A DNA stretch of 47,942 nt from positions 1-47,942 of the forward strand of contig JAWBXA010000009.1 of assembly GCA_038868115.1 (NCBI GenBank), given 5' to 3'. The stretch comes from JAGTQI01 sp038868115 (GTDB taxonomy: Archaea; Thermoproteota; Bathyarchaeia; Bathyarchaeales; Bathycorpusculaceae). Shown piece by piece: positions 33,218-42,236 of the stretch. The position numbers were made by a program, and so were the translations under genes. The notes below the pieces were generated by a model. It saw nothing but the letters and a program-made list of their open reading frames with translations, was not told where the DNA came from and made no database searches. Every line of letters begins with the position of its first letter. Position 1 is the first letter of the stretch.

Positions 33218-33922
33218 ATGAAACGCATGAGTAAGGTAGAGAGCATATTTGCAGAAGTTCGCACCGCTGGAAGAAAACATCTATTGGAGATGGAAGCTAA
33301 AAACGTTTGTATGGAATACGGTATCCCGGTAACACGGTTTAAACTTGCTAAAAGCGAAGCTGAAGCCGTCAAATTTGCAGAAGAGATAAGTTACCCAGTT
33401 GTTTTAAAGATTGTTTCGCCGGACATCCTTCACAAATCTGATGTTGGAGGAGTAATGCTTAACCTCAGAAGTGCCAGGGAAGTGCGAAAAGCTTACAAAC
33501 AAATAATGGAAAACGTGAAGACGCACAAGAAAGACGCACAAATTTTGGGCGTGCTCGTTCAGGAGATGGCACCTCCATCAACGGAAGTCATTGTTGGAGC
33601 CATAAAAGATCCCCAGTTTGGACACGCTTTGATGTTTGGGCTTGGAGGAGTCTTCGTGGAAGTTTTAAAGGACGTCACCTTCAGAATTGCGCCAATAACA
33701 GAGGAGGAAGCCCAAGAAATGATCGGTGAGGTTAAGGCTTACCCGCTATTGAAGGGTTATAGGGGAATGCCACCAGCAGACATAAACGCTATAGTGCAGA
33801 TTCTCATGAAAACTTCTAAACTTGTTTCAGAACATCCAGAAATTAAGGAGCTGGACTTAAACCCAATAATGGTTTATGAGAAAGGAGCAAAAACAGTGGA
33901 TGCAAGAATAATCCTAGAATAA
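33218..33922 (+). CDS. ADP-forming acyl-CoA synthetase, beta subunit (ATP-grasp)
   Basis: The family makes ATP from acyl-CoA thioesters in peptide- and sugar-fermenting archaea. The 234-residue protein shows the ATP-grasp motifs YPVVLKIVSPDILHKSDVGGV, VLVQEMA and the metal-binding ELDLNPIMV near the C terminus. I choose ATG 33218 (ATG 33227 is also possible) because family members begin close to KVESIFAEV; the frame is open to 33062 without a usual start except TTG 33170. The alpha subunit is not adjacent, so it must be encoded elsewhere. The tract 33062-33217 reads like protein and is noted separately. Confidence 0.85.
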   Translation: MKRMSKVESIFAEVRTAGRKHLLEMEAKNVCMEYGIPVTRFKLAKSEAEAVKFAEEISYPVVLKIVSPDILHKSDVGGVMLNLRSAREVRKAYKQIMENVKTHKKDAQILGVLVQEMAPPSTEVIVGAIKDPQFGHALMFGLGGVFVEVLKDVTFRIAPITEEEAQEMIGEVKAYPLLKGYRGMPPADINAIVQILMKTSKLVSEHPEIKELDLNPIMVYEKGAKTVDARIILE

Positions 33923-34145
33923 TAACGCCTAACAAAGGTTAAACGGAATTGCTGAAAGCTTTTAAAGCTTGTCTAAAAGCGAAATTTTCTCAAAGACTCA
34001 CGCTCAGATGGAAACATCCTTTTCCTAAGACTTGACGGTTAGAAATTTCGAGCACTTGCTGACGCTATGGGTGCATAAAACTCGCAGTGGCAGAGGAGAG
34101 GCATATTAATACATAATACACAAAATTAATCCGACAGATCCTCGA

Positions 34146-35039
34146 ATGATGAGGCAAAAAGGAGAAGCCCTATTGCCCCAAAGCGAAAAAACACAAAAAA
34201 TTAAGGAATTAAACGAAAAACTCTCTGTTTTAAAAGGGCAGAAAAGCGCTTTAGAAGCCGAAGCTGGGAATTATGCGGGAAAAAGAGACGCGTTAAACCA
34301 AGAGTTGAAGAAGTTGCGTAGCGAAATTTTGAAGTTGAAAAACGCTAGGGACGAGATAAACGAGAAGGTTAAGGAGTTAAAAAGGCAGAGAAGCCAAATC
34401 GAGACGGAAATAGCCCAAAAAATCGCTGAACTTAAAAGTTTAAGGAGAGAACTTGAGCCGCTCATAAAAAAGAAGCCGAAAAGGAGCCTCAAAGCCTTAG
34501 AAAAGGATGTTGAAAGCCTCGAATGGAAAATTCAAACAACACCCTTAACCCTACAAGAAGAGAAAAAACTAGTTGAACAAATTAAGGAGCTGGAAAGCCA
34601 AATCAGCATCAACAAGAAAATCGAGCAGCTAGATCAAAAAAGAATTGAATTAAAGGCTGAAGTTAAGGCACTTCAAGCGAGAGTTAAGCTCTGCCACAAA
34701 ACCATTATGGAAGATGCGGAGAAAAGCCAACAAATCCATGCGGAAATGTTGAAAAAAGTTGAGGATGCAAAAAAAATTAAAGATGAGGCTGACCGTTTTC
34801 ATAGGCTCTATCTCCAAACAAAGGAGAAGATAAAAGCTCTTCAAACAGAAATAGCGAAAATCGTGGATGAAATTAGAAGCTTTAAAGAGGAAGTTTCCGT
34901 TGAAGAAGGGAAAAAACGAAGGGAAGCAGAAGAAAAGCTCTTAGAAAGCATAGAGAAGCAAGCCCTTGAAAAGCTGAGCCGTGGCGAAAAGCTGACTTGG
35001 GAAGAATTTAAGGTTTTAGCTGAAAAAGGATTAGCATAA
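34146..35039 (+). CDS. Archaeal coiled-coil protein (COG1340-like)
   Basis: Nearly all 297 residues are charged coiled coil in heptads, with a conserved central break SLEWKIQTTPLTLQEEKKLV typical of an uncharacterised archaeal family. The C-terminal 30 residues (LSRGEKLTWEEFKVLAEKG) form a short separate motif, also a family trait. It is cytoplasmic, with no membrane segment. It is followed 43 bases later by a DUF373 gene on the same strand. Function is unknown; a structural or scaffold role is a guess. Confidence 0.8.
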   Translation: MMRQKGEALLPQSEKTQKIKELNEKLSVLKGQKSALEAEAGNYAGKRDALNQELKKLRSEILKLKNARDEINEKVKELKRQRSQIETEIAQKIAELKSLRRELEPLIKKKPKRSLKALEKDVESLEWKIQTTPLTLQEEKKLVEQIKELESQISINKKIEQLDQKRIELKAEVKALQARVKLCHKTIMEDAEKSQQIHAEMLKKVEDAKKIKDEADRFHRLYLQTKEKIKALQTEIAKIVDEIRSFKEEVSVEEGKKRREAEEKLLESIEKQALEKLSRGEKLTWEEFKVLAEKGLA

Positions 35040-35082
35040 ACTTAAAGTAACTTTACATGAATATCGAATTGGAAGAGAACTG

Positions 35083-36270
35083 ATGACTGAACAGGAGCAG
35101 AAACAAAAGAGAATTCTAATCCTCTGCGTTGACAGAGACGGAGACCTAATGACAAAAGCAGGAGTAAAAACACCACTAATTGGAAGGGAAAAAACCCTCA
35201 ACGCCGCTGTTTCCCTAGCCCTAAAAGATCCTGAAGAGCCAGACGCCAACGCCATGTTTGAAGCCATACGCGTTTATGATCGCCTCCTCGGCGAGAACAA
35301 CCCAAACGAGGTTTTTGAAGTCGCAACGGTATCCGGCTCAGAACTTGGAGGTGTCAGCGCCGACAGAAAAATCGTTGCCGAATTAGGTGAAGTTCTGAAG
35401 ACTTTCCCAGCAAATGAGGTTATTCTCATAACGGACGGCTATTCGGACGAAGCGGTCTTACCCTTAATTGAGTCCAGAGTGCCAGTCTCATCTGTGAGAA
35501 GAATAATTGTTAAGCACAGCGAATCTATAGAAGAAACAGCCGCACTATTCTCAAGATATCTAAAAATGATTTTGGAAAACCCCAGATACTCCCGCATAGC
35601 TCTAGGCTTGCCTGGACTTCTATTCCTAATTCTGGGAATTCTTGCAGTATTCAGTTTAGTTCATTACTACCTAATAGCCTTCATCATTGTGCTTGGAACA
35701 TATATGTTCATCAAAGGCTTCAAGGTTGACAAGATGCTTAAGAAGGTTTATGTTTGGGCAAAAGAGTATTCTCCGCCACCTCTTCAGGCGCAGATTTCCG
35801 CATTCGCCATGCTTGCAGGCATACTGTGTATGGCTATTGGCTTTTATCTCGGGTATATTTCAGCTTCTGAGGCAGTATCATCTCTTGGCATAGACTTGTC
35901 CAACTGGTTAAATGTTTTTTCACCACAAATTGCAGGCTACTTTATCATAGATTCAAAAGACCTTGTAATTATTGGGGTTTGCGTAGCGTTGGCTGGGAGA
36001 GCTATACGCTGGTACTTTGAAAGAGACGCGAGGCTTTTGCGTAACGCAGCCCTAATAGTTCTTATTGGTTGGACTAGGCAAATTTTTGAAGCTGCCGCCA
36101 ACATTCTGATAAATCCAAAAATTGGTTATGAAGTTTTAATATTCACAATTTTTATTGGTATCTTATTAGGTGTTGCTTCACTGCTTATTATTGTCGTGAT
36201 TCATAGGTCTGCTAAAGGATTTTTCAAGGAGTCGGAAGAGAAGGTTGAAGAGCTTAAGGAAGAAAGCTAA
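35083..36270 (+). CDS. DUF373 family membrane protein
   Basis: Residues 10-140 form the soluble DUF373 part with the hallmark CVDRDGDLMTKAGVKTPLIGR and DPEEPDANAMFEAI. Residues from about 170 hold six transmembrane segments. A GGAAGAG ribosome site precedes ATG 35083. The family is conserved in archaea and has no established function; the acidic DRDGD and DPEEPD motifs look like metal-binding residues. It overlaps the downstream phosphorylase start by 26 bases. Confidence 0.85.
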   Translation: MTEQEQKQKRILILCVDRDGDLMTKAGVKTPLIGREKTLNAAVSLALKDPEEPDANAMFEAIRVYDRLLGENNPNEVFEVATVSGSELGGVSADRKIVAELGEVLKTFPANEVILITDGYSDEAVLPLIESRVPVSSVRRIIVKHSESIEETAALFSRYLKMILENPRYSRIALGLPGLLFLILGILAVFSLVHYYLIAFIIVLGTYMFIKGFKVDKMLKKVYVWAKEYSPPPLQAQISAFAMLAGILCMAIGFYLGYISASEAVSSLGIDLSNWLNVFSPQIAGYFIIDSKDLVIIGVCVALAGRAIRWYFERDARLLRNAALIVLIGWTRQIFEAAANILINPKIGYEVLIFTIFIGILLGVASLLIIVVIHRSAKGFFKESEEKVEELKEES

Positions 36271-37042
36271 GGTCGCAGTTATCGGCGGGACAGGTTTCGA
36301 AAAACTCTTTGCAAACTTTGAGAAGGTTGTTGTTGGAACTCCCTACGGGATTCCTCCACCGTTATTTGTTGGAGAAATCAGCAACAAGGAAGTAGTTTTT
36401 CTTCCTAGGCATGGTCTTGAGCATTCTGTTCCTCCACACAAGGTGAATTATAGGGCAAACATTTATGCGCTGTATAGGGTTAGTGTTGAAAGAATAATAG
36501 CCGTTAACGCTGTTGGCGCAATAAACAAGAGCTTAAAGCCTGGCGACATTGTTGTTCCACATGATTTTGCAGACTTTACCAAGACGCGCCCAACAACTTT
36601 TTACGATGAGACGCCGGTTACCCACATTGATGTCTCCCAACCCTACTGCCCAGAAATTCGTAGAACTTTGATCAAAACTGCTGAAAAGCTTGGTTTAACT
36701 GTTTGCTCTAAAGCGGTTCTTGTTTGCACTGAAGGACCGCGTTTTGAAACTCCCGCTGAGATTGAGATGTTTAGGCGTTTAGGCTTCGATATTGTTGGCA
36801 TGACTGGATTGCCTGAAGCCGTACTCGCCCGGGAGCTTGAAATTTGTTACGCATGTGTCTGTTTTGTTTCTAATATGGCTGCTGGCTTGCAGGAGCGCTT
36901 AACACCAAGAGAGGTTTTTAACATTTCACGGAAGATTCAGCCTAAAATAGAGCAACTTTTAATTGAGACCGTTAAGGCTTTACCAGTTAAGCGAAAAAGC
37001 TGCCCATGCGCTGATGCGCTTAAAAATGCGAGGCTCAAATAG
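36245..37042 (+). CDS. S-methyl-5'-thioadenosine or related purine nucleoside phosphorylase
   Basis: The 265-residue protein matches the MTAP/PNP-type phosphorylases: VIGGTGFEKL at the N terminus, FLPRHGLEHSVPPHKVNYRANIYAL in the middle, TEGPRFETPAEI and the active-site NMAAGL. It cleaves methylthioadenosine or methylthioinosine to recover purine and sulfur after polyamine synthesis; which nucleoside is favoured cannot be told. The start is TTG at 36245 inside the end of the DUF373 gene. It ends in TAG directly against the next gene's ATG, so all three are likely one operon. Confidence 0.9.
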   Translation: MKSLRKKAKVAVIGGTGFEKLFANFEKVVVGTPYGIPPPLFVGEISNKEVVFLPRHGLEHSVPPHKVNYRANIYALYRVSVERIIAVNAVGAINKSLKPGDIVVPHDFADFTKTRPTTFYDETPVTHIDVSQPYCPEIRRTLIKTAEKLGLTVCSKAVLVCTEGPRFETPAEIEMFRRLGFDIVGMTGLPEAVLARELEICYACVCFVSNMAAGLQERLTPREVFNISRKIQPKIEQLLIETVKALPVKRKSCPCADALKNARLK

Positions 37043-37825
37043 ATGCTGAGGTCTATACTTTCAGCTATCGGTGTCTACAAGCTTTATGAGAAGTGGCTTT
37101 GGCACCAAGTTAAAAGAGGCGTTAAGCCGGAACATATAGCGGTAATTTTGGACGGGAATAGGCGGTGGGCTTCGGAGAAGGACCTTGACCCATGGTATGG
37201 TCACAAGGAAGGCGCCGAAAAAGTTGAAAGACTTCTCGAATGGTGTTCAAAACTTAATGTTAAGTCCATAACATTGTATGCTTTTTCCACAGAGAACTTC
37301 CGCCGTCCGAAAAAGGAAGTTAAGGAGATTATGCGCATTGCTTCCGAAAAACTTCAGAAAATTCTAACGGATGAAAGGATCCACAAAAACAAGGTTCGGG
37401 TTAAGGTTATTGGCAGAACAAATTTGCTTCCGGAGAATCTGCAGAAAATTATAGCCGATGTAGAGAGAGCCACACAAAACTATGATAATCACTTCCTGAA
37501 CATAGCCTTCGCCTATGGTGGAAGAGCCGAGATAGTGGATGCTGCAAAGAAAATCGCTGAAAAAGTTCAGAAAAAGGAACTGACCCCGGAAGAAGTCAAC
37601 GAAGAACTGTTTGAGCAACACCTTTACACTTCGCACTTGCCGAAACAAGATCCAGATCTAATCATAAGGACTTCTGGAGAGGAGAGGCTCAGCGGTTTCT
37701 TGTTGTGGCAATCCGCTTACAGCGAATTATGCTTCCTGGATGTGTATTGGCCAGATTTTCGCCTCATCGACCTTTTGAGGGCTATTAGAACATTTCAGAA
37801 GCGGAAAAGGCGTTTCGGCGCTTAA
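37043..37825 (+). CDS. uppS: Cis-prenyltransferase (undecaprenyl/polyprenyl diphosphate synthase)
   Basis: The 260-residue protein has the catalytic motif HIAVILDGNRRWA (residues 31-43, Asp37), then SITLYAFSTENFRRP and the C-terminal DLIIRTSGEERLSGFLLWQSAYSEL motif. It builds the long polyprenyl chain that becomes dolichyl phosphate, the lipid carrier for protein glycosylation in archaea. ATG follows immediately after the TAG of the phosphorylase gene. Confidence 0.94.
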   Translation: MLRSILSAIGVYKLYEKWLWHQVKRGVKPEHIAVILDGNRRWASEKDLDPWYGHKEGAEKVERLLEWCSKLNVKSITLYAFSTENFRRPKKEVKEIMRIASEKLQKILTDERIHKNKVRVKVIGRTNLLPENLQKIIADVERATQNYDNHFLNIAFAYGGRAEIVDAAKKIAEKVQKKELTPEEVNEELFEQHLYTSHLPKQDPDLIIRTSGEERLSGFLLWQSAYSELCFLDVYWPDFRLIDLLRAIRTFQKRKRRFGA

Positions 37826-37836
37826 CAGATTTTAAA

Positions 37837-39060
37837 TCACGCCCTTTTTTTGGCGCTCACTATTGAAATGACATCTCGGTCCTTGAGTGTATAGTCCTCT
37901 CCAAGGCGTTTTCCTTCCCTGGCTTCTATGGCATAGATGAAGCTTTCGCCAAGTTCTGTGTGAATTAAGTAGGCCAGCTCACGGGCTGTGGTCCCGTAAG
38001 GCACTAGGTAGGCGTCTGGCAAAACCCTCCCATGATGGTCAGATAGATGTTCCAAATCTTCAACCGGATACACCGTGATCATGTTTAAAAGCTTGAAGTA
38101 TGCCATGTTTATGGCCTCTTGAACACCTGTTGAGCCGAATTTCAGCAACACCTTCTCCCTAATTGTTTCCAACGCTTTAAGCTGACTTTCGGTAAGCTTT
38201 TCTGGATTATTGATTTTGAAGCTACAGTCACCTGGCCTATAATCTATGAGTTTTTTCTCGGCGGCCCTTCGCAGTGCGAGTTCGGCTTCAGCGCAGCATG
38301 GAACAACAATATAGTTCAACCTTTTGAGTTTTTCAAGGTTTTCTTCGGCTGTTGGCACGTCCATCTTGTTTGCCGCTATGAGCATTGGTTTTGCGATCTG
38401 CCTTAATGTGGCAATAAACTTTAGAAAGTCTTCTTCGCTCCAACTTACGGGTTTATCAGCATTTAAACCTATCCTTCTTATGGCTTCGAAAATGTGGGCT
38501 CTTCTAATAGCTAAGCCGCTGAGTTTCTCCTCCAAAATTGAAATAAGGTCCGTTGACCCCGACTCGACTGTTCTTGCAATTTTTAACCAATCCCTTTTTA
38601 AGATGTTTGCCATCCACATAGTTAATTCGTGCTCGAGAAACTTTACATCATCTACGGGGTTATGTTCGCCTGGTTTGCAGATTCTTCCTTCGAAGTCTGT
38701 TCCACCAGAAGCGTCTACGACATGGATTAGCACGTCAGCCTTCCTTATCTCATCCAAGAACTGGTTGCCCAAGCCTCTTCCTTGCCATGCGCCCGGTACA
38801 AGTCCAGCGCAGTCGATGAACTCAACAGGGATTAGGCGAACGCCGTCAATGCATAGGGAGTTTACAGGTATATCCTTAACTCCAAACTCTTTACAGACGC
38901 AAGGCGTCCTCACATAGCCCACGCCTCTGTTAGGCTTTATTGTTGTGAAAGGATAGCTTGCAATTTCAGCCGGCGCGAGGGTTGCAGCGCTGAAGAATGT
39001 GGATTTTCCAGCGTTGGGTTTTCCGACGATCCCCAGTAGCCTTGAATAAGACTTCTGCAT
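37837..39060 (-). CDS. ychF: YchF/OBG-type GTPase, archaeal redox-type
   Basis: The 407-residue protein has a P-loop GKPNAGKST (residues 13-21), the FIDCAGLVPGAWQGRGLGNQFLDEIRKAD switch II stretch, NKMD for base recognition and a C-terminal TGS domain (LEHLSDHHGRVLPDAYLVP to the end). This is the archaeal branch of the OBG-like family; members associate with ribosomes. It converges with uppS, twelve bases apart, and follows the transglutaminase gene on the same strand with ten bases between. Confidence 0.9.
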   Translation of the reverse strand: MQKSYSRLLGIVGKPNAGKSTFFSAATLAPAEIASYPFTTIKPNRGVGYVRTPCVCKEFGVKDIPVNSLCIDGVRLIPVEFIDCAGLVPGAWQGRGLGNQFLDEIRKADVLIHVVDASGGTDFEGRICKPGEHNPVDDVKFLEHELTMWMANILKRDWLKIARTVESGSTDLISILEEKLSGLAIRRAHIFEAIRRIGLNADKPVSWSEEDFLKFIATLRQIAKPMLIAANKMDVPTAEENLEKLKRLNYIVVPCCAEAELALRRAAEKKLIDYRPGDCSFKINNPEKLTESQLKALETIREKVLLKFGSTGVQEAINMAYFKLLNMITVYPVEDLEHLSDHHGRVLPDAYLVPYGTTARELAYLIHTELGESFIYAIEAREGKRLGEDYTLKDRDVISIVSAKKRA

Positions 39061-39070
39061 CTAAACCCCG

Positions 39071-40456
39071 TTACAAGGTGGTTTGTGCTATATGGCTTGT
39101 GCCAACACTTTCAGATAAATCCTTTCTGGAACACTTAACAAAGGCTAGTGAAATAAGCATTAGCACGGTAAGGATGCCCACGTATAAGGCGAAGGCTTTT
39201 AAGACGAGCATCCAAGCGTCTTGTAAGGCTTTCTCAGCATTTTCAAGGGCTAGTAAAGCGTTTGAATCTGCGATTTGAGTGGATGTCTCCCATAAATCTA
39301 TGGCGTTTTGAACAAAGATTTTCGCGTTTAAAAGCTCATGCTCAACCTCTCGCATTTCTGAAGGGAAAATAATGGATGCTCCGGAAAGCTTCCCAATGAA
39401 TATAGCAATCTCCGCCTCTTTAATCCTTTGAATGGCGTTTTTAATGTTCTTGACGAAAATGTAGTTGTTAAATGTGCTTGGCTGAAGGGCGGTCAATTGG
39501 ACTGCTTGACCATCCATTAGCCTTGAGGCGTCTGTGCCGTTGATAAAGTAATTCGCATATGGCGTGACTTCGGGTATGCTTCTAATAGAGCTGAAATGTT
39601 TATTGTCTATGACGTTAAAGAGTTGCCATGTGGCGTCTACAGGCATCCACCCATAATTCTCGAGGTAGTATTCAGCCCACATATGCCCACCCTCCAGAAC
39701 TTGTCCAACAAAATGGAAGGCGAAACCAGCTTGAACCCTCGCTGGGATCCCAGCAGCTCTACATAAGGCAACAAACAGGTAGGAATATTCAGAGCAGTCC
39801 CCTTTGCCATTTTCTAAAGCCCACAGTGCGCCCTTTTCATCTTCCTGTATCTCATACAGCAGATAACTAACCACAAAATTGTAAATTAAACGGGCCTTAA
39901 CATATGGATCGTCTACGCCCTGCGTTATTTCCTGTGCCTTCTCAATAATTTTCTCATTGTCTGATTCTATGAGTTCTTCTGGCTGCGTATATTTCGTATA
40001 AAGCTCTGAACTTTTATCGTAGCTCCCCATCATGCTTGAGTTAACAGTATAGGTGAGGCTGAAAGAAAGAACACTGTAATCAAGTTCCACCGTAAAAGTT
40101 TGACCTTGTGAAATTGCCAAGTTTTTCCAGTAGATGTACCTGTTTCCAGAACCATCAGATATTAGGCTATAGTCTCTTGTCGACTTAACATCGTGAAGTA
40201 TTACATAGTGCCTTGCAGTTTCATTCCTAACCAGCGGAACGTAAAGGTTTACGCCGTCTACCCTTTGCTGCGTTGGATTTGTAATTCTAATTACATGTGT
40301 GAGCTCGCCTATAAAAACACTGTTTACAACATATTTTAGGGACCCTAAATTTCCAGAACCCATGACGCATTGAGCACCTTCCAGTGTAGGCGTATAAGAA
40401 GACAATAGAACAACTATTGCGAGGATAACAATCGCTGGCTCAAACCTAGTTTTCAT
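39071..40456 (-). CDS. Membrane-anchored transglutaminase-like protein
   Basis: I start at ATG 40456 because GGTGGGG lies six bases upstream; the frame runs five codons further to GTG. The 461-residue product has an N-terminal signal or anchor, an extracytoplasmic region, and a transglutaminase-like core with Cys221 in GKGDCSEYS, His258 in GGHMWAEYY and Asp274 in GWMPVDATW. A helical segment and one C-terminal transmembrane helix close it. Such proteins are often cysteine proteases or amide-forming enzymes of the cell envelope. The three membrane proteins upstream on the same strand may be partners. Confidence 0.85.
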   Translation of the reverse strand: MKTRFEPAIVILAIVVLLSSYTPTLEGAQCVMGSGNLGSLKYVVNSVFIGELTHVIRITNPTQQRVDGVNLYVPLVRNETARHYVILHDVKSTRDYSLISDGSGNRYIYWKNLAISQGQTFTVELDYSVLSFSLTYTVNSSMMGSYDKSSELYTKYTQPEELIESDNEKIIEKAQEITQGVDDPYVKARLIYNFVVSYLLYEIQEDEKGALWALENGKGDCSEYSYLFVALCRAAGIPARVQAGFAFHFVGQVLEGGHMWAEYYLENYGWMPVDATWQLFNVIDNKHFSSIRSIPEVTPYANYFINGTDASRLMDGQAVQLTALQPSTFNNYIFVKNIKNAIQRIKEAEIAIFIGKLSGASIIFPSEMREVEHELLNAKIFVQNAIDLWETSTQIADSNALLALENAEKALQDAWMLVLKAFALYVGILTVLMLISLAFVKCSRKDLSESVGTSHIAQTTL

Positions 40457-40504
40457 TTTAATCCCCACCACTGAGCGTTGAGGAATAGATAAATTATTCG
40501 AAGG

Positions 40505-40948
40505 CTAGTCCTTCGGGGTTTGGGCTGCAAATTCTATGGCTTGGATAAGCCCATTAGCTATTGATAGGAGGTTTATTGCAACCATTATTGCAAGAAGCGG
40601 AATAAACTCTATGGTGAAAGTGAAGCCATCAATATTTATAGTGAAGACGCCAAAGTTTGTTGAATAGACGATGTACACTATTATGAAGAAGGACCTTAAG
40701 ATGATAAGTATGTACTTGTAAATAGTGCCTTCGCTTATTTTTATGGCAAATGTGAAGAAAAGCGAGATATAAGCCAAAATCCAATACAATCTTGAAAACT
40801 GTTGGAAAACCGGTCTAAAGAAATTTGAAAGTAAAAGCCAAATAATGAACCAGACAACTCCGTAAATGACGGTTATAACTGCTGCTTTAACAATCTTTAC
40901 AATAAGTTTTCGGCTGGTTGATTTGTTCTCTTTTTCAGTTTCGCTCAT
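40505..40948 (-). CDS. Small four-helix membrane protein
   Basis: Starting at ATG 40948, which has a GGGG tract close upstream, the 147-residue product has a charged N-terminal tail (SETEKENKSTSRK) and four transmembrane segments. It overlaps the upstream gene by 14 bases. I do not recognise a family. It is part of a minus-strand set that ends in the transglutaminase-like gene. Confidence 0.65.
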   Translation of the reverse strand: MSETEKENKSTSRKLIVKIVKAAVITVIYGVVWFIIWLLLSNFFRPVFQQFSRLYWILAYISLFFTFAIKISEGTIYKYILIILRSFFIIVYIVYSTNFGVFTINIDGFTFTIEFIPLLAIMVAINLLSIANGLIQAIEFAAQTPKD

Positions 40949-41705
40949 AGAAACCCCAATGTTTTTCAATGATTAGTATATCTGCAAAAAATAGGCGGAT
41001 TATGCCCTCATAATCCGCTCCGGAAACGGGTATTTCAAGTAATTCTTCGTAGAACCCACCGGATGCTACACCCAGAACCTGCGATGCTGAACCTATGGAA
41101 ACATTTTGAAGATTGAAAAGCTCAACTTTTAACGGTCCGCTTAATGGAAATGACGCATCATTGTAGAAGCTTATCAAAAAAAAGATGTGCGTGGCGTTGA
41201 TGGGAATGTAATTTATGGTTAAGTTGCTGAAGGGTGCACCCCATTTATACGTGAAGTTTCTGGCGATGTTGAAGGCTAGTATGTAAGCTACCTGGAAGTG
41301 TAGGGCAACATTAACATTCAAGTCTATACTGCTTGTTAAGAGCATCCTATCCCTTGAAATTATATCCGTCAGGCTGCCGGAAACATTCAGGCTAGACTCA
41401 ACCATTCTTCCAGCCGGAATATTCAGCGGTTCCGTTGAAAACTCCGCGATCTCTCCGTTTTCATCGTATATATGTATGTTTGCAAATAATTCTGAAATAT
41501 CATAAAAGCCTGTGTTATTCATGAAGAAGGGTACTGAAATGAAAAAGTCTCCGTCTGACAAGGAGAAGCTAGGCTCCCCTATGGCTATATTATTCCTTGC
41601 TTCGAAAATTTCCCATAATGAAAGAGCCACAGTAATGGGCATGAGTAAAACAACAATCCATAGGACTATAATTACTAACCTTAAGGCTCTAACCGTATGC
41701 CGCAA
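40935..41705 (-). CDS. Membrane-anchored extracytoplasmic beta-rich protein
   Basis: This 256-residue protein has an N-terminal transmembrane segment (about 8-31) and an outside domain rich in strands and N-x-S/T sites, resembling a repeat of two Ig-like sandwiches with periodic FNNTG-like turns. The start is TTG 41705, supported by AGAGGAGT ahead of it. No enzyme motif is seen. Likely an envelope protein acting with its neighbours. Confidence 0.65.
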   Translation of the reverse strand: MRHTVRALRLVIIVLWIVVLLMPITVALSLWEIFEARNNIAIGEPSFSLSDGDFFISVPFFMNNTGFYDISELFANIHIYDENGEIAEFSTEPLNIPAGRMVESSLNVSGSLTDIISRDRMLLTSSIDLNVNVALHFQVAYILAFNIARNFTYKWGAPFSNLTINYIPINATHIFFLISFYNDASFPLSGPLKVELFNLQNVSIGSASQVLGVASGGFYEELLEIPVSGADYEGIIRLFFADILIIEKHWGFYERN

Positions 41706-41783
41706 TTTTGGACTCCTCTGTTTTCCAACTTTCTTTTTCTTTTAGGTTTTAGTTAGTAGTGGAGTTTGTTAAGTTTGCTTGGA

Positions 41784-42107
41784 TTATTGTGGCGGTGGCT
41801 GGGCTGGCTTTTGAGATTTGGGAGGGGCAGGCGTAATTATTTTCGTCTTTGCCTCCTTATAGAGTTGTATGCCCCTCATCGTCGCTATTGAGCCTGTCCA
41901 ACCCATTATGCCTAGAAACATAATTTTAATCACAGCTTCAACTATTGGCCCAAAAATTTGCCCCATGGCCTCTGAAATGTTTTGAGACGTTGTCATACTT
42001 GCAACTGATTCCAGTTTTAGATAAGCCATTATGAAGGTTACGACAAGAAGTAGCAAGCCTACAGCTATGAGGATGTACGCCACAAGTTCCGCCCTTTCAA
42101 TCTTCAT
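41784..42107 (-). CDS. Small two-helix membrane protein with proline-rich tail
   Basis: The 107-residue product has transmembrane segments at about 7-29 and 56-78 and a C-terminal tail rich in Pro, Lys and Gln. ATG 42107 follows GTAGGAA. Unknown function. It leads the minus-strand group 42107-39071. Confidence 0.65.
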   Translation of the reverse strand: MKIERAELVAYILIAVGLLLLVVTFIMAYLKLESVASMTTSQNISEAMGQIFGPIVEAVIKIMFLGIMGWTGSIATMRGIQLYKEAKTKIITPAPPKSQKPAQPPPQ

Positions 42108-42236
42108 TTCCTACACCACTCATCACGCTTTAAGGCTATTCTACTTAATTACTAGTATAAAAGCAGTATGATGTTATGCCAACAATTTTGCAAAAGTCTT
42201 AAGTGTTCTGGAAGCCGTGAAAACCATTGGATCGAA

